A stretch of 64,000 nt of DNA, from the NCBI GenBank assembly GCA_016987375.1, contig PJRA01000412.1:1158889-1222888 (forward strand), read 5' to 3'. Below are positions 23,981 to 40,500 of this stretch, piece after piece; within the stretch, counting starts at the first letter, position 1, and each line of letters begins with the position of its first letter. The position numbers and the translations under genes are program-made. This stretch comes from Brachionus koreanus. Its lineage: Eukaryota; Rotifera; Eurotatoria; Ploima; Brachionidae. A model generated the notes under the pieces. It searched no databases. It had not been told where the DNA came from and worked only from the letters and a program-made list of their open reading frames with translations.

Positions 23981-24581
23981 GTCAAAAGACTTGACTTGAC
24001 TTTAACTTTATGACTTTTGAACAACTCTGACTTTAACTGATATTATTTTTTCAAAATAGGAGGGTTCATTTATAATTTAAAAAAAAAAATTCAAAAGCTT
24101 TTTTTAAAAAAAATTTATGAAAGAATTAATTTTGTGCCATTTTTTATTCTACACCCGTTTTGCCAAATTCAATATATGGCTTTCTTTCCAAAGCATTTCC
24201 ACTAGAAAAGCTTGCTTTGGATTTTCTAATATTACTGTTTTTGCTTTATTTTTATTTTTTGTTCAAAAATTGTAATTAACTTATAAAAAAAGACTAATTT
24301 TGAAAAAATCTTAAAAATTTATTTTAAAAATTGGAATTAATTTTCTGTTGAAATAATTAAAGCTTTCAAAAAATACATAAAAAGTTTAGTAAGTTTTTAA
24401 AATTTAGAACAATTCAATCGTATAAAACTGAAAATTTCAAATTTGTTTAGTCATCTTATACGAAAGAATTCAATTTAAGAGACTATGTCTATAATAGTTG
24501 TTTAAGAGAGTAAATTATAGCTTTACAAAAACCACATTTATTAACTGTGAAAAGACTTAAATTAATTTTGATAAGTAAAAA

Positions 24582-25125
24582 ATGAAATCATTAAAGATAA
24601 TTATCTTTCTATCTTGGGTATCAACAATTTTGATGGAGACAGAGAATGGTATAAGTTGATTTAAACAATCAAGCATTAATTTAAAATTAACAAATAGATT
24701 ATATGGAATATTTTTATTACTCAAATTCCATGACAAGCGAAACAAGTGTCATCCAAAAATCAAATTTACCTCTTTCTAACAACGAAGGTGTTTCTGGAAA
24801 TACGACCACTGCAGTTTCAAACTCTTCAAATTCAACTGAATTTTTAGCCAGAACTCCTGAAACATCTACAGAAAGAATTATCATCTCAACATCAACTTTA
24901 CCTCTTTCTAACAACGAAGGTATTTCTGGAAATACGACCACTGCAGTTTCAAACTCTTCAAATTCAACTGAATTTTTAGCTATAATATCATCTAATGAAG
25001 AACAAACTAAAGCATTTAATGAAAATTTTGCTAAAGAATACTTTAAAAATAGAGGATTTAAAGTTTCTATGAACAATTCACTTATTTTAGTTTTGCTTTC
25101 AATTGTATTAGTCAATTTTTTTTAA
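24582..25125 (+). CDS. Small secreted, probably GPI-anchored protein with duplicated sequon-rich repeat
   Basis: I do not recognise the family. Exon 24582-24648 encodes a signal peptide (MKSLKIIIFLSWVSTILM). Exon 24698-25125 joins in phase after a 49-nt intron, for about 164 residues. Two nearly identical 28-residue repeats (LPLSNNEGVSGNTTTAVSNS... and LPLSNNEGISGNTTTAVSNS...) each contain three N-glycosylation sequons (NTT, NSS, NST). The last 20 residues are hydrophobic (ILVLLSIVLVNFF) after a short polar stretch, and end at the stop without a basic tail, as in GPI-attachment signals. The likely product is a mucin-like or otherwise glycosylated surface protein. At the DNA level the 84-bp repeats (24765-24848 and 24897-24980) differ at one base. 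Confidence 0.7.
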
Positions 25126-25303
25126 ATAAATCATTTTCTTTTATTTTTAGGTCTGTTAGAGTTAAAATTTTTAGTTTTATTTTAAGTTTCTTTTTTTTTG
25201 TTAATTATATAAGTTGTTTAATTAATTAAATAAAAGTTTAAGATCAAATTTTTTATTTTCATTAGAAAAGTCTTAAAAACAATAAATTAAATATTTCGGA
25301 ATT

Positions 25304-30990
<5,687 letters not shown>

Positions 30991-31689
30991 TTTGAATAAT
31001 CATAATATTCGGAAAAAAATAAAATTTAGATTTAATCCTAAATAAAAAAAAACAAAGACGAATTAAAATTTAGACTTGAATTTGAAATTAAGTAATTTTT
31101 TTTTTATAGCTGGCCTAAATTAAAAACGGAATTTTTTTAATTCTAATTATAAAGATACGTTATAAGATAGTTCAAATCAAACCTATAATTTAGTTTTAAT
31201 TATTCATGTTGATAAAAAATTAAATACAGAAATAATTTTGAATTACTGTCATTTGAATGTTAATTTTTTTGAATTCCTAATAACCATAGAAACTGATGAA
31301 TTTTGTTGAATAAATTAAGTCCAAGTGACTCGCCAATTGAATTAATTTAAACTTGTCATTTAAATTAGTCCATTACAATTTTATCTTATTTATATTTATA
31401 GTTTTCTTTTTACTGAATTGTTAACGTGTTATTAGAACAAGTCACTAAAAGATTTCAAAAATAGCACATTTTTAAGTCTTAGAAATTGTTATTCATATAT
31501 AAGAACAAAAACATGATAAAAAAAAGATTGAAAAATTATATATGAGTATATATTTTGAAAATCACTAAAAAGAAAAAAAATTTTTTTAAAAAAAATTTTT
31601 GAGAGTTGCAATTTCAATAAGTAACATGTGATGTAATAATCCACTGTATTTAGGAGAAATTAAAGGCACCATAAAAGTAGTAGTAAAAC

Positions 31690-31960
31690 TGCAGCATGGT
31701 AGCATGCGAGCGCGTCAGAGACACTTTGTGTCAGTCATCCAGCTTGTTTATGAATTCGTTCACATTTTTTGCTATAAAAACTTCATTGTGGAGTGAATTC
31801 CAATGGTCAGCTATTCTGTTATAGAAGAATTCGTGGCGTTGGTTACAACATCTAATGATTTCTCTTCTAAATCTCTTCCTATAGCCATGTCTTTCTCGAA
31901 TACAATGTTCTGAAATACTTTCTAGAAACCATATATCAATGATGTTTTGATCGTCTCATT
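31690..31960 (-). mobile_element. LINE relic, C-terminal end of reverse transcriptase
   Basis: The minus strand encodes an uninterrupted piece HCIRERHGYRKRFRREII, then RHEFFYNRIADHWNSLH, then NEVFIAKNVNEFINKLDD and a stop. The FxNRIxxxWNSLxxxVxxAxxxxxFxxxLD pattern is the C-terminus of jockey/CR1/L2-like polyproteins. Sequence to the left is probably 3' untranslated region. It is 5'-truncated, but this end has suffered few mutations, so it is younger than the relic at 5.3 kb. Confidence 0.75.
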
Positions 31961-32389
31961 AAATTTTTTCCAGATGCTTTATAAGCTAAAAATATTAGTT
32001 CCTCTGAAGTTTTCACATTACACAACTTTTTTTCATCAAATTAAAAAAAAATTAGTTTCCAGCGTTTCTGTTCTCTGTTAATTAAATATTATTCCATCTT
32101 CTAAGGATACTAACCTAATTGAATTAAAAATAAAGACAAATAAAAGATTCTTTAAAAATTATTCTTTAGAGATTTTACTTAAAATATCATTAATTTTTTA
32201 CAATTATCGAAAAAAAAATATATATATAAAATTTCTTTAATTTTAAGAGAAACCCATAATTTTATTTTCTCGTAGCTAATTATTAATATTTTTTTTCTCA
32301 TTTTTTGCGTAGAACAACTTATGCTTTATATAAAAATTTCGAGATCAGGGATACTGATCCCTTTACGTGAAACTGAGTCAAAAATATCA

Positions 32390-32700
32390 CAGTATCATCA
32401 TAGCGATCGCAGCTCGAAAAAAGGTGCAATTTCGCTTCAGTTGGAATGAACATCCCGATTCAACCGAAACGTAAAAAAGAAAGATCTCTAAAAACTGCTG
32501 GAGCACTGAAAAAAAACCCAATGAAACCCAATCTTCAAAAGGCATAGAATCCGATGAGTCCGAGGAAGAAGAATATGTTCCAAAAAGAGCGTGAATTGAG
32601 TTAAATAATCAAGAGATAATTGACAAAGAAACAAAATCGTGTGATCTATGCGGTTCGCAAACGAAGAAAAGACGTTGCTGGACTTGTGTGTAAAAAAATA
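32390..32700 (+). pseudogene. Possible piggyBac-type transposase C-terminal remnant
   Basis: One plus-strand frame gives an acidic stretch (GIESDESEEEEYVPKRA), a stop, and then ETKSCDLCGSQTKKRRCWTCV. A terminal cluster of paired cysteines is found at the end of piggyBac transposases. The TTAA-flanked elements in this window imply that such an enzyme once acted here. The match is short and by eye. It could instead be a remnant of a host zinc-ribbon protein. Confidence 0.3.
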
Positions 32701-33049
32701 AAAAAATAGTGGCGGAAGTATAAAAAAATTGTTTTTTTTTATATTTATTGTCATTTTTTATTTTATGGTAAAATTTGAGGGAGTGTGTTCCAATTATTAA
32801 CTAATATATAAAAAAATAATTTTAATAAAAAATTCTTAGTTTTTTCAAACAATATTATACAAATTAAAAATATAAAATTTTAGCTATTTATTTAAATATT
32901 TGGATTTTTATCTCAGTATTTTGGTTTATTTTTGAAAAGAACGTACTTTTACTTAAAAATATAGAAAAAATTAAAAAAGGTTTATTAATTAACCAAATAA
33001 AATAAAAGAAGCATTGAGTATTAAAATAATAAAATTTAATTTTAAAATT

Positions 33050-33439
33050 TTAACCACCAAATCGTTTTCTATCTCGATTTTTTTTTCGATTTATTTTTTG
33101 TTTTTTTTTATAATTTTTTTTTGGATTTTTTCGCATTACTTTTTGTTTTCCTTTTTTTCTTTTGTTTGTACCTTTACGTTTAATTCCCTTCTGTGCTTCT
33201 CTTTGTCTAAATCTTTTTCGATTGTTTTCTAAATTCTTATTCGGCTGATCTATTCGAATTTCCGATCGGCTAGTTGTTACTGTGATTTTTTGAATATTGC
33301 TGTTAATTCCTTTCGGATTGATCTGAGATGAGATTGAATTTTTTAGCTCTTTTTTCTCGTCATTTTCCGTTTCTCGTTCACATTTACTCAAAAATATCAA
33401 TTCAAACAAAATAGCGTAAAGTAAGAATTCAGCTTTCAT
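33050..33439 (-). CDS. Secreted, very basic small protein of unknown function
   Basis: I do not recognise it. The single-exon frame of 129 residues begins with a signal peptide (MKAEFLLYAILFELIFLSKC). An acidic section (ERETENDEKKE), a serine/threonine-rich middle, and then about 55 residues dominated by lysine, arginine and asparagine (for example KRKGTNKRKKGKQKVMRKN) follow, ending RDRKRFGG. The C-terminal glycines after a basic pair resemble the amidation context of neuropeptide precursors, but only one such site is present. Alternatives are a secreted basic matrix protein or a chance frame in low-complexity DNA. The lysine-rich end follows T-rich DNA on the plus strand, so compositional bias contributes. 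Confidence 0.45.
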   Translation of the reverse strand: MKAEFLLYAILFELIFLSKCERETENDEKKELKNSISSQINPKGINSNIQKITVTTSRSEIRIDQPNKNLENNRKRFRQREAQKGIKRKGTNKRKKGKQKVMRKNPKKNYKKKQKINRKKNRDRKRFGG

Positions 33440-34147
33440 TTGCGTATGTTGCTTTTTCGGAATAAATATGATTGTTTTTATGAACTGAAAAATTTTCTAA
33501 TATTCATTATTTTTCTATACAAATTTAATTATGAAATTAATTTTTTTTAATCAAATTAAATAAAAATTGTTGTATTAAACTTGAAATCTTAAAGAAATTC
33601 GTTTAAGAAATATGAATTTTTGGCGCATGTAACAAGTAATTTAAAAACCAACTAGAATTTCATCTATATACTCGTAATAATTTTTGGTTATTAATAATTG
33701 AGTTTTTTTCGGGTGTAATTTCTAAAATTTAACATTTTCATAATAAAAACTGTAATAAATATTTTTAATATAATTAAATTACATGATATTTTCTGGCTAA
33801 TAAAGTTAATAATTTATCGATTTTGTGAGTTTCAAAATCTAAAATGAGCTTTTCGTAATTTTCTTTTGCTTTTTATTCAATCATATTGATTTCGTCTTAA
33901 TTTAAGGATAAAATAGTTTTCGTTTTTCTGATAAAAAAAATTAAATTTTATTTTTAAATTATAACTTCAAAAAAAAAGAACTCGTAGTTAAATTAAAGAT
34001 TTATTAAATATTAATTTTAATAAAAATGTAATTAGATTGATGAATTTTGATACATAAATTTTTTTTTGTAAATTTTTCATTATTCCACAAAGATAATAAA
34101 AAACTAAAAAAATTATTAATTTTTAAAATTTTCATTTTCTTTCTTAA
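33440..34147. other. Intergenic AT-rich DNA
   Basis: Nothing recognisable on either strand. Confidence 0.5.
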
Positions 34148-34364
34148 CACTAGAAGCACCAAGCAATTTTTTAGGTTTTTTTAATTCATAAAAATTCTTT
34201 AAAAAAACTAAAATAATTTTATAAAGTAATATCATTTTTTAAAGAAAATTTTAAAATCTATATAATTCAAAAAAGATATATTTATTTGAAAAATCCATTC
34301 AAAAGATATGAGGATTTAAAAATTTTACAAACGAGTCATTTTGACTCGTTTGGTGCTTCTAGTG
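34148..34364. mobile_element. TTAA-flanked MITE, second family, copy 2
   Basis: The left end is TTAA (34144-34147) followed by CACTAGAAGCACCAA. The right end is TTGGTGCTTCTAGTG followed by TTAC, a one-base decay of TTAA. The 15-bp terminal inverted repeats are perfect. A second palindrome, AAACGAGTCATTTTGACTCG, sits just inside the right end. The element lies in the opposite orientation to the copy at 27,572-27,800, and I judge the two to be roughly 80-85% alike by eye. Confidence 0.85.
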
Positions 34365-35300
34365 TTACAACTATTCATAAAAAACAAAAGCCAAATTTCT
34401 AATACATTAAAATTCAGGAAGATTAATTCAAGTATCTGGAAATTTTATATCTATATTTAAAATAATAGTCCCAAATTACGTTTGAACGGAAGGAATAATA
34501 TAGGAATTGAATTAGGTCTTTTCTTTTGAATTAAGAGATTAAAATTGCCTTATTCAAATATTAAGAAATAATCAATAACGATAAAAATTAAATAAGAAAA
34601 ATGAAAATTCATTTTATTCAAATTTTTATATATTTTTGTCGTCTATTAAATTAAATAATTTAATTATATTTTAATTAGAAAAAGTTGGCTTCATTAAAAT
34701 TGACATTTTGACTAAATTAATTTCGATTATTTAAGGAAGAATAAAAGAAAAACAAATTTCCACTAGGAAAAATTAAAGCCTTCTAGCTTCAATTTATGCC
34801 TTGTGAAACTACATGAATGACGTGAAAAGAGTTTTAATTAAGATACAATTTTAAATATCAACAAAACTAAATATATTCTCTTTGTCTATCAATTTATCTT
34901 TAAACTACAATTTAATAATTTTTACAATTCGATTGAAATCAGCATAGCTTAATTTATTTGCTTATATTATACAAGTTTAAGCCCTTTAAGTTTTTTAAAA
35001 TATTGTTAAACTATAATTTTAATATATTTTTTTACAGAAATTAAAAATTAAAAGCCACCCTTACTTTGTTTACTTGTATAGAAAACCCTTAATTTTTGTT
35101 TTATGCTAATAAAATACGATCACTATAATTACTAAATTTTATCTTAATATTTGGAAGTTTTGAAAAAAAAAACTAGAATTTTTTTTTAAATTAACATAGT
35201 TTTGAGTAAAATCTTAAAAAAAATTCTGTGAGTAACCTCTTATTAAATAAATTTTTCGATTCTAAGCTTTACTCTCCTAATTAAGCTAAATGTTAAATTG
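34365..35300. other. Intergenic AT-rich DNA
   Basis: No gene or repeat boundary recognised. Confidence 0.5.
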
Positions 35301-35309
35301 AATCGAATC

Positions 35310-36210
35310 AAATAGATCCTAATTAGGATCCTGTCAGGATTCCTTACTGGAATCTGGGACAGTATCTGATCCTAGTCCAGGACGGTTTAGGATCCTAACA
35401 AAATATCCGAAAAAATCTTTAGTCTTCCTAGGATATTAAAAGATTCTTTTAAGAATTCTAACGATTTTTTAAAAAACCTAGAACAAATGTCATCAAGAAT
35501 TATTAAGATTAGTCAAGTTTAAATCAGATTCTATAGTTAATCTTAATTGAGATCTTATTATGGATTTGTAAATAAAATCTAAATTTCTAAAAAAAAGTAT
35601 ATCATACATAACATAGTAGTTTTCAAGTATTTATCAACTTTTTCCAATTAAATGTATCGAAAACGACAAAAATATATTATAGCGTTAAAAAAATTCTATC
35701 CTGATAAAGCTAATAAACAATTGAAATTTAATTTTTTTCTGTTTCAATCTCTTTTGATTTTTTTTCTTTTTCTGTTATAGGGAATCTTAATAGTTCTTAT
35801 TAAATCTTTTTCTCAAGAAATTCATTATGGATGTTAATTGAACTTATAAGATCTAACATTTAAGATAATTCAAGAATTTATCCTTAAAAATCTTATTAGG
35901 AACCTATAGAGATTTTAAAATCAAGAACTTTTCTCACAAATTAACTTAAGAATCTTAATTCATTTCTCTAAAGACTCTTATAAGATTTTTAATCAATTTC
36001 CATGTAGAATCCTAAGAACTTGTACACAAAAGATTTTTAAGAATCGAATCAAGATTCTTAAAGGACTCCTACAAGAATTTCCTTAATAAACATATGAAAG
36101 AGTTTTTTTTCAGAATTTTATCAAAGTTTTTAAAGATCCTAACAAGAATCCTGTTCCTATAAATTCTGAAAGATTCTTACAGGATCCTTAGTAGGAATTG
36201 ATTTCTGGGT
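35310..36210. repeat. Tract of degenerate AGGATCCT / AAGATTCTT motifs
   Basis: Over about 900 bp the sequence repeatedly returns to short, largely self-complementary words: AGGATCCT (several near 35,320-35,400 and at 36,121-36,190), AAGATTCTTA, AGAATCCT, GATCTTA and close variants. They sit every 20-60 bp and on both strands, with a plainer section at about 35,560-35,770. The outer parts are partly inverted relative to each other (AGGATCCTGT near both ends). No coding frame is present. This could be a foldback-type element or an ancient satellite. Confidence 0.6.
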
Positions 36211-37160
36211 CATCAATAAGTATAAAAAAAAATCATTCTCGCCTAAATTTGCTTTAATTATCTTTAAAAATAAAACTATAAATATATTCAACATAATAAT
36301 CTTATTTAAAATTATATTTGAAGAATCTAAATCATTTTATCTCAAGTTATATTTTATTGTGAAAAATTATTTGCTCAAATGATTTAAGAATTTGAAACTG
36401 ATGTAAGCTCGCTATTAGCATGGTATCAAAAATTAAAAACAAAAAACAATTGATTTGAAATCAAAAGGTGTTGTGAAATTCAAATGCAAACTTAATATTT
36501 GATAAATTAAAATTTATTTAAATAAAATATTTCTAAAAAAACACTGCAAAAAAGTGTAACATACTTTGTATCACCTATTTAATTTAAAATATTTTTTGTT
36601 ATGTAGAAAAAAGACAAAAAATTAAACATCAATAAGATTTTAATTGATTATTGATTTGATTTCCTAAAAAAAATCAAAGTAATAATTTTATTTTAGTAAA
36701 TTTTAATTTATCAAAAAAGGAAGAATTTTTGTTTTGTTTGCATTTGAGTCTAACAAAACCAAATTAATTTTACCAAATTAAAATGTAATTATTATGCTCA
36801 AATAATTTTTAATCACTTCTATCCTATTATTGGAAAATACTATTCTCATCTAAAAAAAATATTTTAGCTATTTGTACTAGCTTAGTATCAAGTTTTACAG
36901 TAAAATAGTAAAGACATTTGAAAAATTGTCATTTTATAAAAATCTGAAAGCAAACCATTTTTATTTTTAGGATACTCTGAGGTAAAAAATCAGTGACTGA
37001 CTTATTTTAATAAAGGTAATAGAAAATAATTTAATACCTTATATGTATGATAATTTTCCCTAAAAAATATAAATATTTTATAATTAATTAAGCATGATCT
37101 ATTATGCGAAATATTTGACATTAAGCAATACCAATTTGGCTAGAAGGCTTAATTCTAATT
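36211..37160. other. Intergenic AT-rich DNA
   Basis: Nothing recognisable on either strand. Confidence 0.5.
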
Positions 37161-37337
37161 GGTGTTGGCCGTTTTGATTGCCGTATGCAAAAATAAAATT
37201 TAAAAATTTTGAAATATAAAATTTCGATAGATAAAAGAATTGATTATAAAAAATTTTTTTTTTCCTCCACAGCCATCAAGACGGCTAATACCTAGTTTTC
37301 GCGCTCCGGTGGCCGTCACTGAGGGTACCTCTTACAC
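37161..37337. mobile_element. MITE related to the 9,039 copy, inverted
   Basis: The reverse complement begins GTGTAAGAGGTACCCTCAGT and shares CAGTGACGGCCACCGG and TTAGCCGTCTTGATGGCTGT with the element at 9,039. The left end on the plus strand reads GGTGTTGGCCGTTTTGATTG, which resembles the internal motif of copy 1. It is more diverged than copy 1 and its ends are less certain. It lies about 250 bp upstream of the RECQL5 start. Confidence 0.55.
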
Positions 37338-37589
37338 TAATTCTATTTAAAAAATTTGAATAAATCTAAATTGTTGTGAACTTCGATTTTTTTCAAAGAG
37401 TAGTAGGTAAAAGGTAATATTTGAAAAAATTTCCGTCTATCAAATGAAAAGTTAATAATGCAAGAACTTAGCTTAGAATTTCTATTCATGCTTTAACATG
37501 AATATCACATGATTAAAAATTATTAATTTTAACATTACTTTTTATTCAGAATTTATACTGAAAATATGAAAAGCCTTATATGAACCTAA

Positions 37590-40500
37590 ATGGCTTCTAA
37601 AGTTTCAAAGATAACAAAGAAAAAATCCAAAGATCTTGATAACAATCAAGTAAACAGTTAAATTTTAAATTTTAACTAAAAATCCAAAATTTTTTCTATT
37701 TAGACAAGATTGTCAAAATTTTTTAAATCAGATTCTGATACAAATATTACTAGTAGCACAAACAATGAGAGCATTGAGCCAAAAAATAAAGTGAATACTG
37801 TATCCGAAGCTAAGCCTTTAACATTGGAAGAAAAAATTTATGATGCCTTAAAAAAGTATTTTGGTCACTCAAAATTCAAGTCAGAAACACAAAAAACAGC
37901 TTGTTTTGAAATAGCCAAGCGCAATGGTGACATATATGTTTCGATGCCAACAGGGGCTGGAAAATCTCTATGTTTCCAACTACCAGCCATGGTTCATAAA
38001 GGAATCTCAATTGTTATTTCACCTTTAATTGCTTTAATTTACGATCAAGTCGAACAGCTTAAAGGAAAAGGAATTTTAGCTGAAAGTTTAAATTCAAAAA
38101 TAACAGTCAAACAGAAAAAGAAAATTTTGGCAGATTTAAATAGTGAAAAGCCAAAATTAAAACTTTTGTACATAACTCCTGAATTAGCGGCTCAAGATTA
38201 CTTTAGAGAGTTATTATTTAGTTTGAACAAAAAAAAACTTCTTAATTATTTTGTGGTCGATGAGGCTCATTGGTAAATTTCATGTCTATTTTTTAAACAA
38301 AATTAGCTAATTATTTCGTTAAATAAGTGTTTCTCAATGGGGGCATGATTTTAGGTATTCTTTTCAAATAAGATTATTTTATTAAATAAATAATTTTAGT
38401 TTAATATTAAAAGACCGCAGTATTTGGAGCTTGGTGCTTTAAAAGAAAAATTGACTGGAGTTCCATGCATTGCTTTGACTGCTACAGCTACACCAAATGT
38501 TGTTTCTGACATTTATAAGTAATTTAACATGAAATAGATTAATTAGCTAGCTATTTGTCTTTTTTAGAAATCTGAGTCTAAAAGAGCCGGTCAAAAAATT
38601 TAAAACAAGTGTATTTAGATCGAATTTATACTATGAGATATTGTTTAAAGACTTTTTAATCGAAGACCCTTTTGATAATTTGAAAAAATTTATAGAAAAA
38701 TCTTTAAACGAGTCTTCAAACGGTTCTGATGTATCAAAAAATGTAGGTATAATTTATTGTAGAACTAGAGACTCTTGTTCACAAGTAGCTGGACGCTTGA
38801 TCACTAAAAATATAAACGCAAAAGCGTATCATGCTGGATTAAAAAATAGTGAAAGAGATGAAATTCAAAGTGAATGGATGGAAGGTAAAACAAAAGTTAT
38901 TGTAGCAACAATTAGCTTTGGTATGGGAGTTGATAAATCTACGGTAAGATTTGTTGCACATTGGAATATTCCAAAGTCAATGGCTGCATACTATCAGGTA
39001 ATTTTATGTAAGGAATTATTTTGATAAAATTTATTGAGACTCGTTTAGGAAAGTGGTAGAGCTGGAAGAGATGGACTACGGGCTTATTGTAGACTTTATT
39101 ATTCAAAGGAAGATAGAGACTTGTTGACTTTTTTAGTCAAGCAAGAACTTCAAGACAAAAAAGGGGTATTTTTTAATTCTATTGCTTAGAGTTTTGAGTT
39201 TGGTTTTTATTTTAAAGAATAACAAAACAGATGCCATGTCAAAAATGACTATGGAAGGATTTAATTTCTTGATTAATTTTTGTGAAGAATTCAAGTGAAT
39301 TTTTTTTCTTTTTACTTGATAGAAACTAATTTTTAGATAAGATGTCGACATGCTGGTATATCTAAATATTTTGATGATGATTCAGTTCCAAAGTGTAATC
39401 AATCTTGTGATGTTTGCAAAGTACCCAATGAGACCAAAAAAATGATTGACCAGTACAAAGTAACTTCGCTATTTTTTATAAATAACTTACATATTTAAAT
39501 ACATATTAAATACATCACAAATTTGAAAAAATACCTTCAACATGATCAAACTTTTATTATCATGCTTAAAAGTTAGTATAAAAATAAAAAGTTTATTAAG
39601 TATTTTTTAATTTTATTCAAGAAGCATATTTTTAAGGTAAAAATTAAACTTTAAATTTCTGTTCTACAAATATTGGGTAATTTTCGTTAATTATTGACCA
39701 TGATCACTCAAATTAAAAAATAAACTTCTATTTTCCACAAAAAATTTTTCATTTTTCTAATGAATATTGATGGTTTTGCTTTGCTATTAGAAATTATCTA
39801 CATCAGTAAAATTTGTTTTAACTTTTGATATATTTAACACACAAAATTATCCATAATTAATCCATAATTAGACAAAAATGGACATGGTATATTCAATTAA
39901 AGATGTACAAAATTTTGAATCAAAATGTTATTACCTTTTAAAATATGCTTTGCAATTAACCTTTCACTCAAAAAATATTTAAAAGCCTTTATAAATAATA
40001 ATTTTTAAGCATGATCATTTTCAATTGATTAATTTGTCAATTAAAGCAATTTTACAAAGTCAGTATTTAGTATGTTAATTTAAACAATATAGATTCTTAG
40101 GTCCCAAAAGGGGATAAATCAATTATCTCAATTGTGTACTTGTCTAATTTTTCACTACGATTTTAAATTTTTAGGTTTATATTTGACTTTTTGAGTTGAG
40201 TGAGAGGTATGTTGGGACAGGACTGAGTCATTCAATTCCATTAGTTATCAGACTGGTGGAGGAATACAAAGCCGGTTTCGAATCATTGAATACTCGACTC
40301 CAGTGTGTAACTGCTACCTTACTATTTCTTCCTTTTTTTCTTGAGCCATTAGTTAATTAAACATATGTATCCTGTTAATCCTTTCATTTTATCTATTTTT
40401 TAATATTTTCATATCATTTTCCTTTCGCTAGAAATATCGATCGCGAAAGTCTGAATAAACAATAAATGTAAATTGGAAAGTTAAGATTATCAAAAAAAGT

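Noticed and set aside
24717..25115. Minus-strand 132-residue frame opposite the GPI-like gene
   Set aside because: The repeat keeps both strands open; only the plus frame has a signal peptide, a matching first exon and an anchor signal.
32488..32754. Minus-strand 88-residue frame
   Set aside because: It is antisense to the plus-strand transposase-like remnant and is low-complexity phenylalanine/leucine-rich; no independent support.
33014..33232. Plus-strand phenylalanine-rich 72-residue frame
   Set aside because: It is antisense to the basic secreted protein frame and reflects T-rich DNA only.
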